Of a DNA stretch of 64,000 nucleotides, positions 19,263-31,044 are shown in pieces. Source of the DNA: Patella vulgata (lineage: Eukaryota; Mollusca; Gastropoda; Patellidae); NCBI RefSeq assembly GCF_932274485.2, contig NC_065881.2, positions 51,160,702 through 51,224,701 on the forward strand, read 5' to 3'. The notes under the pieces were generated by a model, which saw nothing but the letters and a program-made list of their open reading frames with translations, was not told the DNA's origin and did not search any database. The translations under genes and the position numbers were made by a program. Position 1 is the first letter of the stretch. Every line of letters begins with the position of its first letter.

Positions 19263-20277
19263 TGATCCTGATTCGGAAACCATGGACAAAGTTTCGAAAA
19301 CAATTGGCTAAAATTAAATAGTAATCAAATATATACAAAGATACACCATAACACTACTAATGTGTAACTCACCAGGTCATCTCTTCTCCGAAATAAATAA
19401 AGACAACACTGCACCTGGATGGCACTCTCGGAATGAAACGTAAAATAGAAATTTCCGAGTGTCTGAGGGCTGCCACATGGGAAGCTTTAAGACAAAACTT
19501 TTATTCAATGTCTATTTGTTAAGGAAATACTGCATTGATATAGCCAAGTAGGGAGTCTACCCCTCTTTGTCGAGAGCAATATTTACGAGAATCATCCATG
19601 ATCCATAATCAGTGGTCCTCCCTTTTCAGAAAACACACTAGCCTAATAATCTGCTAAAATTGTACTTTAGACCAAAAGATTGTTCATTTGTATTTCCTAT
19701 TTTACCCAATTCAACTACGTCGGTAAAAGGCATTATTAGTGCAATATTATTATAACCACCAATATTGCTTACAATATTGGGAAGTCGTCTCCGATATTGG
19801 GAAGTGGTCTGCTTAGTGTCAATTTTATCAGATATACGCTGTAGGTTAATGCTTAAGTTGCAGTAACTCTAGACTGCAACCAATAATACAACCTCTATTT
19901 TAAATAGAAGCCACCAGGCTTGATTTGTTATAACTTCATCCTTGATATATAAGATGCCAAACAGTTAATTAGGAAATCAGATTACCGGCAGAATGAAGAC
20001 GTCTAACTACAGGTTGTTGCAAGTTAAGGTATAATAAAGTACAAACTGAACACACACATTACAAAGCACTAATAGGTAATTTGCCAAACGGGATCTTCAT
20101 CGACCAGGAACAACGAAGTCACAGCGTCACGTTCATGCTGTATTAACCAAGTTGTGTATCATTATTCGTTATTCATGAGATAACTCGCCAGGGGTACGCT
20201 GACCTGTACACGGGTGGGCCTTAGATTTCAGTCCTATCTGAACGACTAGTCTATGTTCACTGTGTCCTAGACATCCT
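19263..20277. other. Unassigned stretch
   Basis: No gene seen. A short direct repeat ATATTGGGAAGT occurs at about 19773 and 19795. Confidence 0.4.
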
Positions 20278-20425
20278 GGGCCGCCTTCGGCTCGTCCAAA
20301 TGTTTAACCATAGTTCAACTAGGTCTCGACCATGCGCACCCGAAATTGAAATGGTTAGACTATAGTCGCGACCATGATTAACCCACCTTTCGAGGTCGGT
20401 TGAGGCAGGTCAAGTCAGGTTTAAA

Positions 20426-20545
20426 ATGGCGTCCCGCGACAAAACATATGTTGTGTTGAAATTGTTATATGAAGATATAACGTATACTACCAATGTTGCC
20501 CCAGAACCTGAGACTTATTTAAATTCACATAACATATTTAAGTAG
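20426..20545 (+). pseudogene. Short frame at left end of TIR element, 39 aa
   Basis: Starts MASRDKTYVVLKLLYEDI and stops after SHNIFK. No domain recognised. Position just inside the left inverted repeat, facing inward, suggests the N-terminus of a transposon protein whose remainder was deleted. It could also be chance. Confidence 0.4.
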
Positions 20546-20836
20546 TTTCCATATTATATAGAGTGGATAATCATGTTTTGTCAATCAATTAGACCAAGGA
20601 TTAAATCGACCGAGGCTGATGTCAGACTGAAATTGTGAAAGTGACAGTATTATAGTAAAAAATTTCATCCATTTGTGAATTTTATTTGGAAAAACAGTAA
20701 CACAAACAAACGATTTTGTTTATTAAATACATCAATTTGATATACACTGTAAATATAAATTATGTAACTGTAAATAAACTCTGGATATTTAGTTGATTTG
20801 TTTATTTTATTGTCTGGGGATAACTCGGTCACTGAC

Positions 20837-21043
20837 TCAACTGTGAGTAGATTTCTTGAAATTGTCGTTATCATATTCTACTTCTAGTACAGCTTTTTCA
20901 GCATAGTCAGAAACTTTTGGCAAACGTTCCGGGAATTTTTCTCCAAGGAATGATGTGGTCATATCAAAGCTTTCATTAAGCAAACTTGCGTTTTCGTTAA
21001 GTAAAAGGTTTTGTAGAAATTCATTGAAGAGAACGGCGTCCAT
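20837..21043 (-). pseudogene. Short frame at right end of TIR element, 68 aa
   Basis: Starts MDAVLFNEFLQNLLLNENAS and ends YDNDNFKKSTHS. Acidic, with a leucine/asparagine-rich start that looks helical. No family recognised. It faces inward from the right inverted repeat, mirroring the left frame. Possibly the N-terminus of the second transposon protein. Confidence 0.45.
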
Positions 21044-21240
21044 TTTGACCGTAATGGTCGAACTAGCTTCCGTTCGGGTGTAATGAACTATACTTTGTCG
21101 TATAGTCGTGACTATACAAGCGCACCCGAAGGCTGCCCTGGCTAGCGAGGGTTAGGCTTATGTGGAGACTTAACCTCTCCCCCAAATTCTTAAACCTAAC
21201 CCTAACCCACAATCTCGTCAACAATCACTTGCCTTAACCC

Positions 21241-21395
21241 TATTTACATCTCGCGACCTTGACGAAATCTGCAGTTGGCCTTAATATTTAAACCTAACCC
21301 TGACTAGCCAGGAGATCTAGGACACATTGAACATTTACATCTCGCAACCTAGACAAAATCTGCAGTTGGCCTTAATATTAAGACGTAATCGGCTA
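21241..21395. repeat. Direct repeat, period ~92 bp
   Basis: ATTTACATCTCGCGACCTTG followed by AAATCTGCAGTTGGCCTTAA recurs about 92 bp later with a few changes. The stretch upstream (21190-21240) has short ACCTAACCCTAACCC runs. Confidence 0.75.
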
Positions 21396-21884
21396 GACCC
21401 AATGTGTCATTCAAATTAAAACGAGCCCCAATCTGTCGACACGGTTATACAAATTTACAAATTAAAATTATGTCAGAAAAAAAGGTTATGATTGCTTTTT
21501 GATTTATAGATTGATTAAAATCCCACCGGCGTTCTTTAACAGGGATGGGTAGGGCGTTTAAGTTACACTACAAAAAGGGTTGCAAATATCACTTATAAAT
21601 TCTAAAACAACACAAGAAATTAAAATTTAACTTTATTTATCATAAGGTTTAGATTCATCATCGCGGTTAACAAGTCAATCATACAACTGAACAATATGAA
21701 ACTGGCTTTAAAGCTGAACTCCGATTACAAAACTACAGAAATAATTAAATTAAAAAAAATAACACCCTAAATAATCGCCATACTTGTTTTCAATTTGTAG
21801 AACAAATAAGACGATTGTACGGCGTACAAAAACAGGCAGGCCACGCCCACATCCAGGTCGTTATTTTTTATTTTTATTTAATTA
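21396..21884. other. Unassigned AT-rich stretch
   Basis: Nothing recognised between the direct repeat and the Tc1 relative. Confidence 0.4.
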
Positions 21885-22080
21885 TATTCTTAAAAAAAAG
21901 TAGGGGATATTCAGAAATGCACTGCTGTTTTTATTAGATGTAACCAGGGTATGTTAATAACAGGCCAATTGCCTACACATGAGCATAAACAGTTCATATG
22001 GGCGGCTTATCTGACGGCCCCATTTCACTCGCAAAGAGATACACCGTCAAAAGTGAAAATGAACGTTTTTGATTTTTGTC

Positions 22081-22245
22081 TTAATAATGATTAATTGCTC
22101 CACTAATCCTCAGACATTCAGCAATTCGTCGTGGCATGCTCCTAATCAACCGCCCAATCACGATTTGGGGCAATCTGACCCACTCCTCTTGCAGTGCCAC
22201 GGCCAATTCTTGCAGGATTGACGTAGACGTCGACGAACACGTCTC
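22081..22245 (-). pseudogene. Tc1 transposase C-terminal remnant
   Basis: Minus-strand reading contains LQELAVALQEEWVRLPQ, then RLIRSMPRRIAECLRISGA and INHY before a stop. It aligns with residues 298-339 of the intact transposase (LAAALQQEWDNL, RLIRSMPRRINACL, GGFTRY). The catalytic core and DNA-binding domains are gone. Confidence 0.88.
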
Positions 22246-22355
22246 CCAATCAAATTAAACATAACACACTAAAGCAAAGATACGCTAAACAGTAAATATG
22301 CAATAACCGATAGGAAAGAAAACATGGATAGTGTCAAATTTCAAAATGACCCCCC

Positions 22356-22415
22356 CCCCACACACACACACACACACACACACAATCACCCACACACACA
22401 CACACACACACACAC
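22356..22415. repeat. (CA)n microsatellite
   Basis: CA repeats interrupted by AATCACC, preceded by a run of C, inside the deleted Tc1. Confidence 0.95.
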
Positions 22416-22689
22416 GCGTATGGCGATATTGCGTGTCGCATGTGCAGCTCAGTGGTTCTGTTGGGCGATAAGTTCTTCATCTGTGAACATACTCTCAAAG
22501 CATGTCAAGTGTCCATGACTATTAATCATATCACAACCTGCATAGGTATTTGCATTTCAATATCCCCTACTTTTTTTTAAGAGTATATTTCTTTAGTTTT
22601 GTAACCGGAGTTCGGCTTTAATTATACACGGTCCAGTGTGTTGTGAGGAAAAGGTTTTGTCCGGACTTTGTGTTTCTATCCCTTTTCGT

Positions 22690-22957
22690 CAAATTCCAAT
22701 TTCCAAGGGTTCTTTCTATGCACGCCATCCAAATGACTTGACATTTTCCACCCATCCTATACTAAAGCCAAAAGGAACAAACTGGTAACCAAAGGACTCT
22801 TTGTTTAGCCACCACCGTGGATACAACTTTAAAGAAATTCCTTAAATGGGTCATTTCCAATATTTAGATCGAAACTTTCTTGGCCATCACCGGGAGCGAA
22901 CCTGCAACCCCAGGCTAGCGAGCCAGTGTCTTACGCACCGAGTCATCGTGGCTCCCG
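22690..22957 (-). mobile_element. SINE family 1, diverged
   Basis: Minus-strand head ends at the complement of CGGGAGCCACGATGACTC (22940-22957) with a box-B-like GTTGCAGGTTCGCTCCC. The body word complement of GGCGTGCATAGAAAGAACCC lies near 22706-22730. The family 3' tail is missing or unrecognisable. Confidence 0.7.
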
Positions 22958-23911
22958 TGACATCATAATAATAAAGACATCTCCTTTATAAACACCATGG
23001 AATTATTAATATCACCCACAATCGAAATTAATTTTGTAAAACTCGTTTCACAATTTTGAGGGAAATCATGTCAATTTATTAATTTAAAAAGTCAAAACTA
23101 ATCGTTGGTCTAAGTGTGATGCTAATTGTTCTAATCTCAAATTGTCTACTTTACGCGATAAATACGCCATTGCGTTGGCGCAACTCAAGTTGTTGAAATT
23201 ATGGATGAAAAAGAAAACGATTTCAAAAGGAATATTTTTAATCCTGGCTTGAGGACTGAAAACAGGTAGCGATGGTTACCGTGCTAGTGGAATGGGATGT
23301 GGTGTAATATCTTAACAATAAGAAATTTTTTGAAGGAATTTGAAGTACTGGGTTATATGGGGTCCGCGAGAAAAGTTTTGAATTAAAGTAGAGTTTTAAG
23401 ATGTTCTTTCTGTTACAAGTGTGAGGTTTACATCAATATGTCCCTCTCCATCATCTGTTTAATTGTACCAAAAGTGCTTGATTTTACCCACTGCTCTTTG
23501 CATGTACATATGTCCTATTTGCTGACTTTAATAGATAATTTCAAGCCAATTCATAATAAAACAGTTTGCTTTATTGTACATGTGCAGTCTCTAGGGCCAA
23601 GCAGCGGTATTACTGTTTTACATGTATACTATCAATGTGTACCACAAAATAAAATAACAAACCCGTCCATTATTGTTGTTGATTTTGGCTAGACCAATGA
23701 AAACTCAGACTTCCCATGTAATGAAGTTATATCTGGCATTTTGGAACCAGGATATGTAAAACCTGACAGATTCGATCTAAAGGAAATGTTTGAGCTAAAG
23801 CGTCCTTAATGTCAGTCAATATTTAGAAATAAACATAATTGTATGTCTGCACAATAACGAAAACAGGAAGTAACTGTTCATTAAGGAAATGTCTTGCCAA
23901 TCAATCATGCA
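22958..23911. other. Unassigned stretch
   Basis: No gene recognised. An 84-codon plus-strand frame at 23438-23692 has no recognisable domain. Confidence 0.4.
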
Positions 23912-24380
23912 AAAGGGGAGGGGTCGCTGCAAAATGAGGGCACTGACCGCGGAGACGGGGCACGCCGCTGAGAGATTTGTTTTTTTTGTTGTTGTTGTTT
24001 TGGTTTTTTTTTTTGGGGGGGGGGGGGTTCCCCCCAAGAAAATTATCCGTCATTTCCTTGCACCTGTAGCTATTTGGCTGATACTTTCGTCTAAGTAAAC
24101 TACATCAAGTTGCACTCATGCGCGTCGATTCCACAAGATGATGTCTGTCTATAGTCACTCTATAGGATTAGGGCACCGTCAGCTAAACAACAAGAATTCG
24201 TTTGAAAGTGGAAACATTAATTAGACCAGACTGGTGTGGTTGAGTCGATGGTTTGAGTCATTTGGGATCCCTGCAACGGGTTGGGAACGGACATATTTGG
24301 GTCTGAGAAAAGGCACTTTCAGCAGTAAAAAAGGGGACTGTCGAAAATCAGGGGCGCCCCCCCCCCTGGATCCGCCTCTG
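23912..24380 (-). mobile_element. hAT-type element, second copy of 14136-14774, end-truncated
   Basis: Aligns in opposite orientation with the 14.1-kb copy: AAAATGAGGGCACTGACCGC, GCAAGGAAATGACGG (complement), AATTAGACCAGACTGGTGTG and GTTGGGAACGGACATATTTG. The right end GGATCCGCCTCTG (24368-24380) is present; the left terminal repeat is absent. A T-rich and G-rich insertion lies at 23978-24029. Confidence 0.82.
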
Positions 24381-24764
24381 TTATAGCACAGCGATATTTT
24401 AGCCAGTAACTAAAAATTTCTATTATTTGCAGGTCAGCCATAGGTGCAGTTAGATATTTTTTAGAGTTTTTTAAAAACCACCCCGCTCGGTGAATTTCTA
24501 CCATATTTTTCGTTCCACCCCAAGGATTGGACGCTGTCCCTTAACCCCAGCCAGTGGCGTCTGCTATCTGCCTCCCTCCTCCCCCTCCCAATAATTTTAG
24601 AAAATAATAAAAAATATGTGTGATACGTTTCAGTAATTAATACCTTCTACGGTGATTAAATCTCACATTCCCACTATAACCTACTATAAACAATAATACA
24701 TAAACCACTTGAGAAGTGCTTTTTACGATCCTCAAAGTTTTTGGGCATGGGTTCAACGCCACAA

Positions 24765-25090
24765 GAATATTCATTCACTTTGATTCACTTCCTCCGTTCA
24801 TTTGACACATAAGCCAGACCGTATCTGGTCAGCTCTATTTATCTCGACGAACAGTGTCTCACAATATCGTGGCGAAAATATTCATTCACTTTGGTTCACT
24901 CACTCCGTTCGTTTGACACTTTCCTCTCTGGTCGGATAAACTAGTGATTTGGCGACAGGCAGTATCTGGTCAGCTCTATTTATTTCGACGAACAGTGTCT
25001 CAAAATATCGTGGCGAAAATATTCATTCGCTATGATTCACTCACTCTGTTCGTTTGACACTTTCCTCTCTGGTCGGATAAACTAGTGATC
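24765..25090. repeat. Tandem repeat, three units of 111-141 bp
   Basis: Units start at AATATTCATTC (about 24767, 24878 and 25019). Shared blocks are GTATCTGGTCAGCTCTATTT, CGACGAACAGTGTCTCA and TTTCCTCTCTGGTCGGATAA. The first unit lacks the last block. Bases 24381-24764 hold nothing recognised. Confidence 0.85.
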
Positions 25091-25114
25091 AACCGACAGG
25101 CGGTTTTGCCGCAG

Positions 25115-25283
25115 TTCTGCCCCTCCAACCACCGGAGGCCGTCGCCGCCACTGACCCCGCCCTGTACCAACTGACAAGGGGAAGCCAAGGTGGAAATTCC
25201 AGGGACTCTCTCATCCAATACCAATATCGAAACCCGGACCTCTCGGCTAGTGAGCCAGCGCCCTACTCAATGAGCCACCGCTA
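25115..25283 (-). mobile_element. SINE family 1, 5' part
   Basis: Minus-strand head near 25283 (complement of GCGGTGGCTCATTGAGTAGG) and box-B-like CCGGGTTTCGATATT. The body is diverged and the family tail absent. Confidence 0.65.
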
Positions 25284-27198
25284 AGTACCGGGTTCTCTGG
25301 AGCTGTTAACTTTGTTAACATTATGAAAAGTGTATTTTTATTAAGATTGAACAAGCCGTGGGCATTTTTGCAAACAATGAATCATAATCTTATCTCTTCT
25401 TTTTTCCTATTTCAACATTTTTTATTGGGGTGAGATGATGATTGTGTGAAATTATTGTTCTCGTCAAATGCCTTGAACTATAGTTCATCTGTTTTAAAAA
25501 CATATAATAGCTTTGAATAATAATACATTATCTGTGCACACTTCAAAGTAATCTGTTTTTCCACCATAGCTTGATAGTTCTACCGATGCTGACAACAATT
25601 TATATCTTGAAAACAATTTATAACATTATTATTGAAGAAATAAATTTTAATTAAATTTTGAACCTCCTTTATTTGCCTTTGAAAAAAGAACGGGAGGGTA
25701 AATAACCGGAAGGGAAAAATCCAACCTGTTTCACAGAGTATTAAGAAAGTCTTCTAATAATTCAGTAAAAGACGGCCGCTTACAACATATGACGACACTC
25801 ACGGTCGTTAATCATTGGTTCAGTGGGGCGTGCATTGTTTACTGGTCTGGGCAGAATGGTGCCTTTTACTCATTTTACACGCCCATTTACACTAAATAGG
25901 ATATATTGCTTACCTACATATCCTTTGCAGAGGGAAAAATGTTAATATTGGGGGCTCATTAAGCCGCAACGATGTCATCCCTATAAGTGGTTGTAGCGAC
26001 CGAGCGAATATTCACTTCCTATCAGTGTGGAAGATATCTACTACACTTTTGACATTCAAATAACATTTTATAATTTCACACTCTTTCGCATAGAGGGCAG
26101 CAAAATAATAATAATAATTTGATGAAGCGTGATAGATCGAAAGAATAAATAGAACTCGAAGAAATCTAAAATACATCATACATCATACCTTTACTAATCC
26201 TGTGGGGGATTTGTCGACTTGTCGCCTTCACAACCCGATAAGTCGAGAATTTAGAATAGGCACTAACTGCCACCATATCTTTGATTTAGACAAAAACATC
26301 AAAATCCGATCTTTTTTTTAAAAAAAAAAGAAAAAAAAGAAATTATAAATGTAACAATGTTGTTTACATTATTTTTTTTTTACTTTTATGGCATGGTGTA
26401 TTTTTACTGGTCAGTTTAATATTTCAATCAATTTAATTATAAGAAATATTATATGGCTTAGTTATTGTCTCTACTTTCTGTTTTATCGTTCTTCTGTCTT
26501 AGTTCAGCCTGGTCGTTAAATATTGAGTGAGCTGATAAACAATATTGGATAACATACCATCATTGCTTTGATAATAATTCTTTAGCTATTGATGAAATCT
26601 GGTGTAGACTGATCTCACTTTATTGACATTTCTTATTCATCATTATTATCTACTCTTAACTCGTTGTATCACAGCAATGTCTAATATGCTGTTATATTAA
26701 TAGTCTAGATAAAAATCCCCCACACACAAAGCAGTCTATAAGATCATAGTTGAATAACAGCACGACTGGGTGATCAGTACTTGATAAAAAGGAACAGTTG
26801 AAAGTAGATGGCCAAAACAAGTGTTTTAATAAATAAAATAAAATAATATGGATTCTAACGAATCATTCAATATCTTTCTCAAACAACAACTCCCGTTTCT
26901 GTGTAATTATATTTATTTTGAAGCCCCATACGTCTTCGCCAGACGCCAAAAACAACCAAGAGCAAATATTGGGCGCCATTATAGAACATAGGCTGATTTT
27001 GTAATGGAATTTGAATGTGTAGTTTACTCGCTCAGGGATTTAAACCATGGCCAAGTGAGATGACTGACGAGCCACACAATTGGTTGTTGGTTGTTTTTCT
27101 GACATTTCAATTCAAACAAATATGTCTATATCCATAATAGAATGGTCCTGACAGAAGTCAGATACATAATCATGAGACTATAGGCCGTTATTAGGATG
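25284..27198. other. Unassigned AT-rich stretch
   Basis: No reading frame above 60 codons and no recognised element. It has a short AAT repeat at 26105-26117 and a T/A homopolymer region at 26311-26342. Could be intergenic or intronic. Confidence 0.45.
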
Positions 27199-27200
27199 TA

Positions 27201-28657
27201 TACTAAACAGCAAAAAAAACACGTCAGTACGATTTCAAAATCAGAGAGGCACTTTAATCAAACCATTCTAGAAAACGACTTACTAAATGGATCAAAGCAA
27301 TTTTTTTGTGAACAGTATGTTGACACATTAGTGATTAATTAATCACAATTCCAAGACATTTAGAGTCTGTATACAGTCTATACATCAGTATCTGGTGTGT
27401 CCACCGCGAGTGTCAATAACAGCAGCGCAGCGTCTGTATATGGAGTGGACCAGACGATTGATGAATGCCATTGGCACCTGGAACCAGACTCTCACTGGCT
27501 CAATCCATCGGCTGTGTTCGGTTTCGGTACGACGTTATTAAGTCTCCTCTGAATTTCATCCCAAAGATGTTCAATAGGGCTTAAGTCCGGACTAAGGGCT
27601 GGTCAGTGCATAACGTTGACACCGTTCTGCTGTAGAAAGTCCTGAGTAACTCTGACGGTGTGGACACGGGCGTTGTCATGCTGGAAACGTTGTTTCGATG
27701 ACGTGCGCAATGTGGTATGACGTGGGGGATGAGAGCTTGATCAATGTAGCGCTCTGCTGTGATGCCGCCTCCTCTCCCTGGACCAACTAAACCATTATGC
27801 TTGGACCTCCCCATGAGTCTCGTTCCATAACACACTGGTCAGAATAACGCTGGCCACGTCGACGCCATATTCTGGTCCTGCCATCTGCAGCTGATACGCA
27901 ATACCGACTCTCATCTGTGAACAGAATAGTTCTCCATTGCCTGTGTTGCCAGTTCTGGTGTTGTTGGGCAAACTGTACACATTCATGTCGATGGCGAGGG
28001 GTGAGGATCTACGGCAATGGATGTTCTCTCTGGTGAGACGTCGGCGCACTGTATCGGTACTGATGGGTCTTTCGTGTGTTCCCACTGTCTGGCGTGCTGT
28101 CCTAGATGCCTGTGTGAAGGGATTCTGCACATGCTATCGCACAACATGGCGGTCTTGTCGTCTTGTGATAACCCTTGGTCTACTAGTTCGGGGGCGATCA
28201 TCCGTGGTGTTGGTGGCCCGGAAGCGTTGCTGAAGCATGTAGATGGTCCGAACATTGTCCTGGAAGTGATTGATAACGGCTTGGGCAGTATGGCCAGCGT
28301 CGAGTCTTCCAAGTGCCTGGTTCCTCTGAGCTGTCATGAGCCGTGGCATCCTGCTGACGTTGTAGTGTGAATGATTCAACCAGGGATGGGGGTGCATTTT
28401 ATAGTGCTGGTCCAGGTGAACAGCACGTTCAGCATGAGTTACATGAAAATCATGGAGAACACATTACCATCTCAGAAGTTAGGTTGCGTTTTTGAGAACA
28501 TTTCCTGGGTTCAATTTTGTGTTTGGAAAGGAGCCTTATTGCTCAGGAAAAGTTGGAGATGTGGTCACAAATATACAATAAAAACATTTGGCAAGTTTTA
28601 TGCAATGTGTCTATTCAGAGTAACATACCAACCTGGCGTTTCTTTTGTTGCTTAGTA
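27201..28657 (-). mobile_element. Tc1 family 2, decayed near-full-length copy
   Basis: TA at 27199-27200 and 28658-28659. Ends TACTAAACAGCAAAA (left) and, inward from the right, TACTAAGCAACAAAAGAAAC are inverted repeats of about 25 bp. Encloses a broken transposase on the minus strand. Subterminal word TTATGCAATGTGTCTATTCA also occurs in the copies at 42072 and 54415. Confidence 0.9.
27385..28349 (-). pseudogene. Tc1 family 2 transposase, broken
   Basis: N-terminal helix-turn-helix reads MPRLMTAQRNQALGRLDAGH and VINHFQDNVRTIYMLQQRF, followed by the linker TSRPRVITRRQDRHV. The frame shifts near 28134, continuing HVQNPFTQASRTARQTVGTH in another frame. The core is recognisable by MERDSWG (after QRYSDQC), but the GG loop after MVW is deleted, and further frameshifts follow. 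It ends with the family C-terminus GGHTRY (27385-27405). Not functional. Confidence 0.85.
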
Positions 28658-28739
28658 TATATCTTGACATACGTCATGATCCGTAAAAACAGTAAACATT
28701 TGACCTAAATATGAACATTTGACTCTTTCCCAGAGATGT

Positions 28740-28920
28740 TTTTTTTTGTCAATAGCGCCAAAATGATTGCTAAAGGTATTTAAAAAATATGTAATAGATA
28801 TGCATATTCTGCATATCATATCCAACATTTAAATGATTTCATAGAATATTGACAATTTATGGATAATTGAAATTTTGACTTGCCGGCCTAATACCTGACG
28901 CAATATGGCAGAATACGTTT
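28740..28920 (+). repeat. Weak dispersed repeat, partner at 13895-14060
   Basis: ATATGCATATTCTGCATATC, then a TTTAAATGATTTCATA segment and GATAATTGAAATTTTGAC appear in the same order as at 13920-14000. Divergence is high. Confidence 0.4.
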
Positions 28921-29644
28921 CATAGAGGTGGATTTTAACGAAGCCTTCAGTCTAGTTCAAAATGAAGAAATCTTTATATTTGGCGGATTCGGCAGTTGGG
29001 CAAAACGAACCCACCGATTGCATCGCAAGCAGATTTTATTTTGAAATATCTCAATTAACATCTATTCCAACGTTATTATGTTTGGATATGATAAGCAGCA
29101 TAGCGATCTATCTTATATTGCTTTTAGAAGTTTATTTAGTATCTAGGTCCTATCTGGTGAAAAAGGATTGTTGAGACATGCATGGTATATCTTCTTTATC
29201 GGGCATGTGGCTATATTTTTAGGAATCTTAAATTGGACATGAATTATGGGTAAAAAAACACATACTAGTAATATTACGTAATTTATATTCAATTTTTAAA
29301 AAATTATTGAAATTTCTAATCAATTATGTCTGGTGAAATACATGAAATGTCCAAATTGAATTAAGGTTGTAAACATCTGTTTACTCCATTATACACAGTT
29401 TTTCTATTATTATTTTGTCGTTTGTGAATCAGCTATTACTAATTACTTCCGCATTGTATTGTAGGACATGTTTTCTTTGTTCATTACATTTGCTATTTGC
29501 ACCCCCAAGCAAGACATTATCTGTCTCGTACACGGCAAACGTTACAACTTGTTAGGTATACGAAACCAAAACTATTTTGTATTTAGTGCAGTTTTTTTTT
29601 GGATGAAATTGGAAATTAATGACCATTAACAGTTATCATTTCTG
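28921..29644. other. Unassigned stretch
   Basis: A 70-codon plus-strand frame (28962-29174) has a hydrophobic C-terminal half, but no start context, partner exon or family is recognised. Otherwise nothing seen. Confidence 0.4.
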
Positions 29645-29917
29645 TAGCCGTGGTGGCTATGAGTAAAACGCTGACTCACTAACAAGGGAGTCCCGGGTTC
29701 GATCTTAGAGATTGTCAGTGGTACAGGATCCTGATAATGAACAGTGTCTAGTTGTTCAGATGGGACGAAAACCATAGTGCACGTAAAAGAACCATTGACA
29801 GTTGAAATTCGAAATAAGGTCGTAGTGTCACGGTCCTCATTGCACCCTGTGTATGTCCGTCTTTATTAGCCAATTCGGTGCAGAAAAGTAGGACGTTAAG
29901 CCTCATTTCATTTTGTT
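29645..29917 (+). mobile_element. SINE family 1, diverged
   Basis: Head GTAGCCGTGGTGGCTATGAG and box B GGGTTCGATCTTAG, body GTGCACGTAAAAGAACC, 3' end GTAGGACGTTAAGCCTCATT then TTCATTTTG. Its 3' part is included in the tandem duplication that follows. Confidence 0.85.
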
Positions 29918-30386
29918 TCCTGGTGTTTTCAGAATTCCAAGGGAGACATGTCCAAGGGAGAAACCCCCATTCTGCAATATTGAATCATGGAAACCGCCCA
30001 CTTTGCATATCATCGTTGCGTAATTGAGACGGAAAGAAAACCATTCTCTAGCATCCAGAAAAATAGTGTCTAGTTGTTCAGATGGGACGAAAACCATAGT
30101 GCACGTAAAAGAACCATTGACAGTTGAAATTCGAAATAAGGTCGTAGTGTCACGGTCCTCATTGCACCCTGTGTATGTCCGTCTTTATTAGCCAATTCGG
30201 TGCAGAAAAGTAGGACGTTAAGCCTCATTTCATTTTGTTTCCTGGTGTTTTCAGAATTCCAAGGGAGACATGTCCAAGGGAGAAACCCCCATTCTGCAAT
30301 ATTGAATCATGGAAACCGCCCACTTTGCATATCATCGTTGCGTAATTGAGACGGAAAGAAAACCATTCTCTAGCATCCAGAAAAAT
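29743..30386. repeat. Tandem duplication, 2 x 322 bp, identical by eye
   Basis: Units 29743-30064 and 30065-30386. Each contains the 3' two-thirds of the family 1 SINE and about 145 bp of its downstream flank (GGAGACATGTCCAAGGGAGA, GCATATCATCGTTGCGTAAT). No differences noticed. Recent duplication or assembly artefact. Confidence 0.9.
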
Positions 30387-31044
30387 AATCTCCGAATAAG
30401 GGGGGGGGGGGGTAACTAGTCCTAACCCAAGATGTCGACGCCTTTGAAATTAATTTAAGAATGCCATTCCAGAAAATCGACTTGATTGCATTGCCATTTC
30501 AATATCCAACACATTTAATTTTTTTATTGTAAAATTTCTCTCTTCATGGGTCATATCTATGTTTTTTTTAATCACCGGTAACCCTAATTCGTCGTCACGA
30601 TTCATGTTTGTTTATAATAATGCAAGAACTGTGGGATTTATACCGGGAAGTGGTGCAACTCTTACTTGAATTGGCGAAAAATACTGGATAATCTACCACA
30701 TAAAAAAAACTCCTGGTTACGTATGGGCAATGAATATTGACAACGGTTGAAGACTAGGAGGTTCTGGGTGACCGAGACTAAAAGAAAACAAGTTTAAAAC
30801 AAGTTAACAATAACTTTTATTTTTCTCTTGCAAGAAAATCGATGGGTCTATTAATTTTGTATTTGGTGCCGTACTTAATGATGGAATTGGCCAATTAATG
30901 ATTATTGTGTTATTATGGATTGTACAAAGTGGGGGAAATCTGATTCCTCGCAACATCAGCTAATTCAGCTAGTAAATGATAATATTGTGGCTGATATATC
31001 AATATATATCTAGTGTGATAATTATTACACGAAGATTATACTAA
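30387..31044. other. Unassigned stretch
   Basis: A G-run at 30401-30412; otherwise nothing recognised. Confidence 0.4.

Larger units (their letters stand above)
20278..21135. mobile_element. TIR element with two inward-facing reading frames, internally deleted
   Basis: Left end GGGCCGCCTTCGGC and right end, read inward, GGGCAGCCTTCGGG form imperfect inverted repeats. Subterminal regions also mirror each other loosely (GACTATAGTCGCGACC left, TATAGTCACGACTATACG right-inward). About 90-150 bp inside each end an ATG opens a frame pointing to the centre. Such a layout fits two-gene DNA transposons such as Harbinger or ISL2EU, of which this would be a shortened copy. No target duplication could be assigned, so the class is uncertain. 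Confidence 0.55.
21885..22585 (-). mobile_element. Internally deleted Tc1, same ends as the intact copy, 701 bp
   Basis: TA target duplication at 21883-21884 and 22586-22587. Terminal repeats share CTTAAAAAAAAGTAGGGGAT at both ends, matching the 6055-7585 element over about 30 bp. The interior retains only the last part of a transposase gene on the minus strand and a CA microsatellite. Subterminal sequence differs from the intact copy, so it derives from a related subfamily. Confidence 0.88.

Noticed and set aside
21190-21240. Telomere-like AACCTAACCC repeats
   Set aside because: Only a few irregular units; no array.
22324-22518. Open frame rich in His and Thr
   Set aside because: It is a direct translation of the CA microsatellite.
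23816-24098. Frames with poly-Pro, poly-Lys or poly-Gly
   Set aside because: Produced by the T/G homopolymers in the hAT remnant.
24553-24575. CAGTGGCG as the end of another hAT element
   Set aside because: No matching inverted end; the CGCCACTG at 25143 belongs to SINE sequence.
27937-28370. Overlapping plus-strand open frames
   Set aside because: They are antisense to the broken Tc1 transposase and reflect its base composition.
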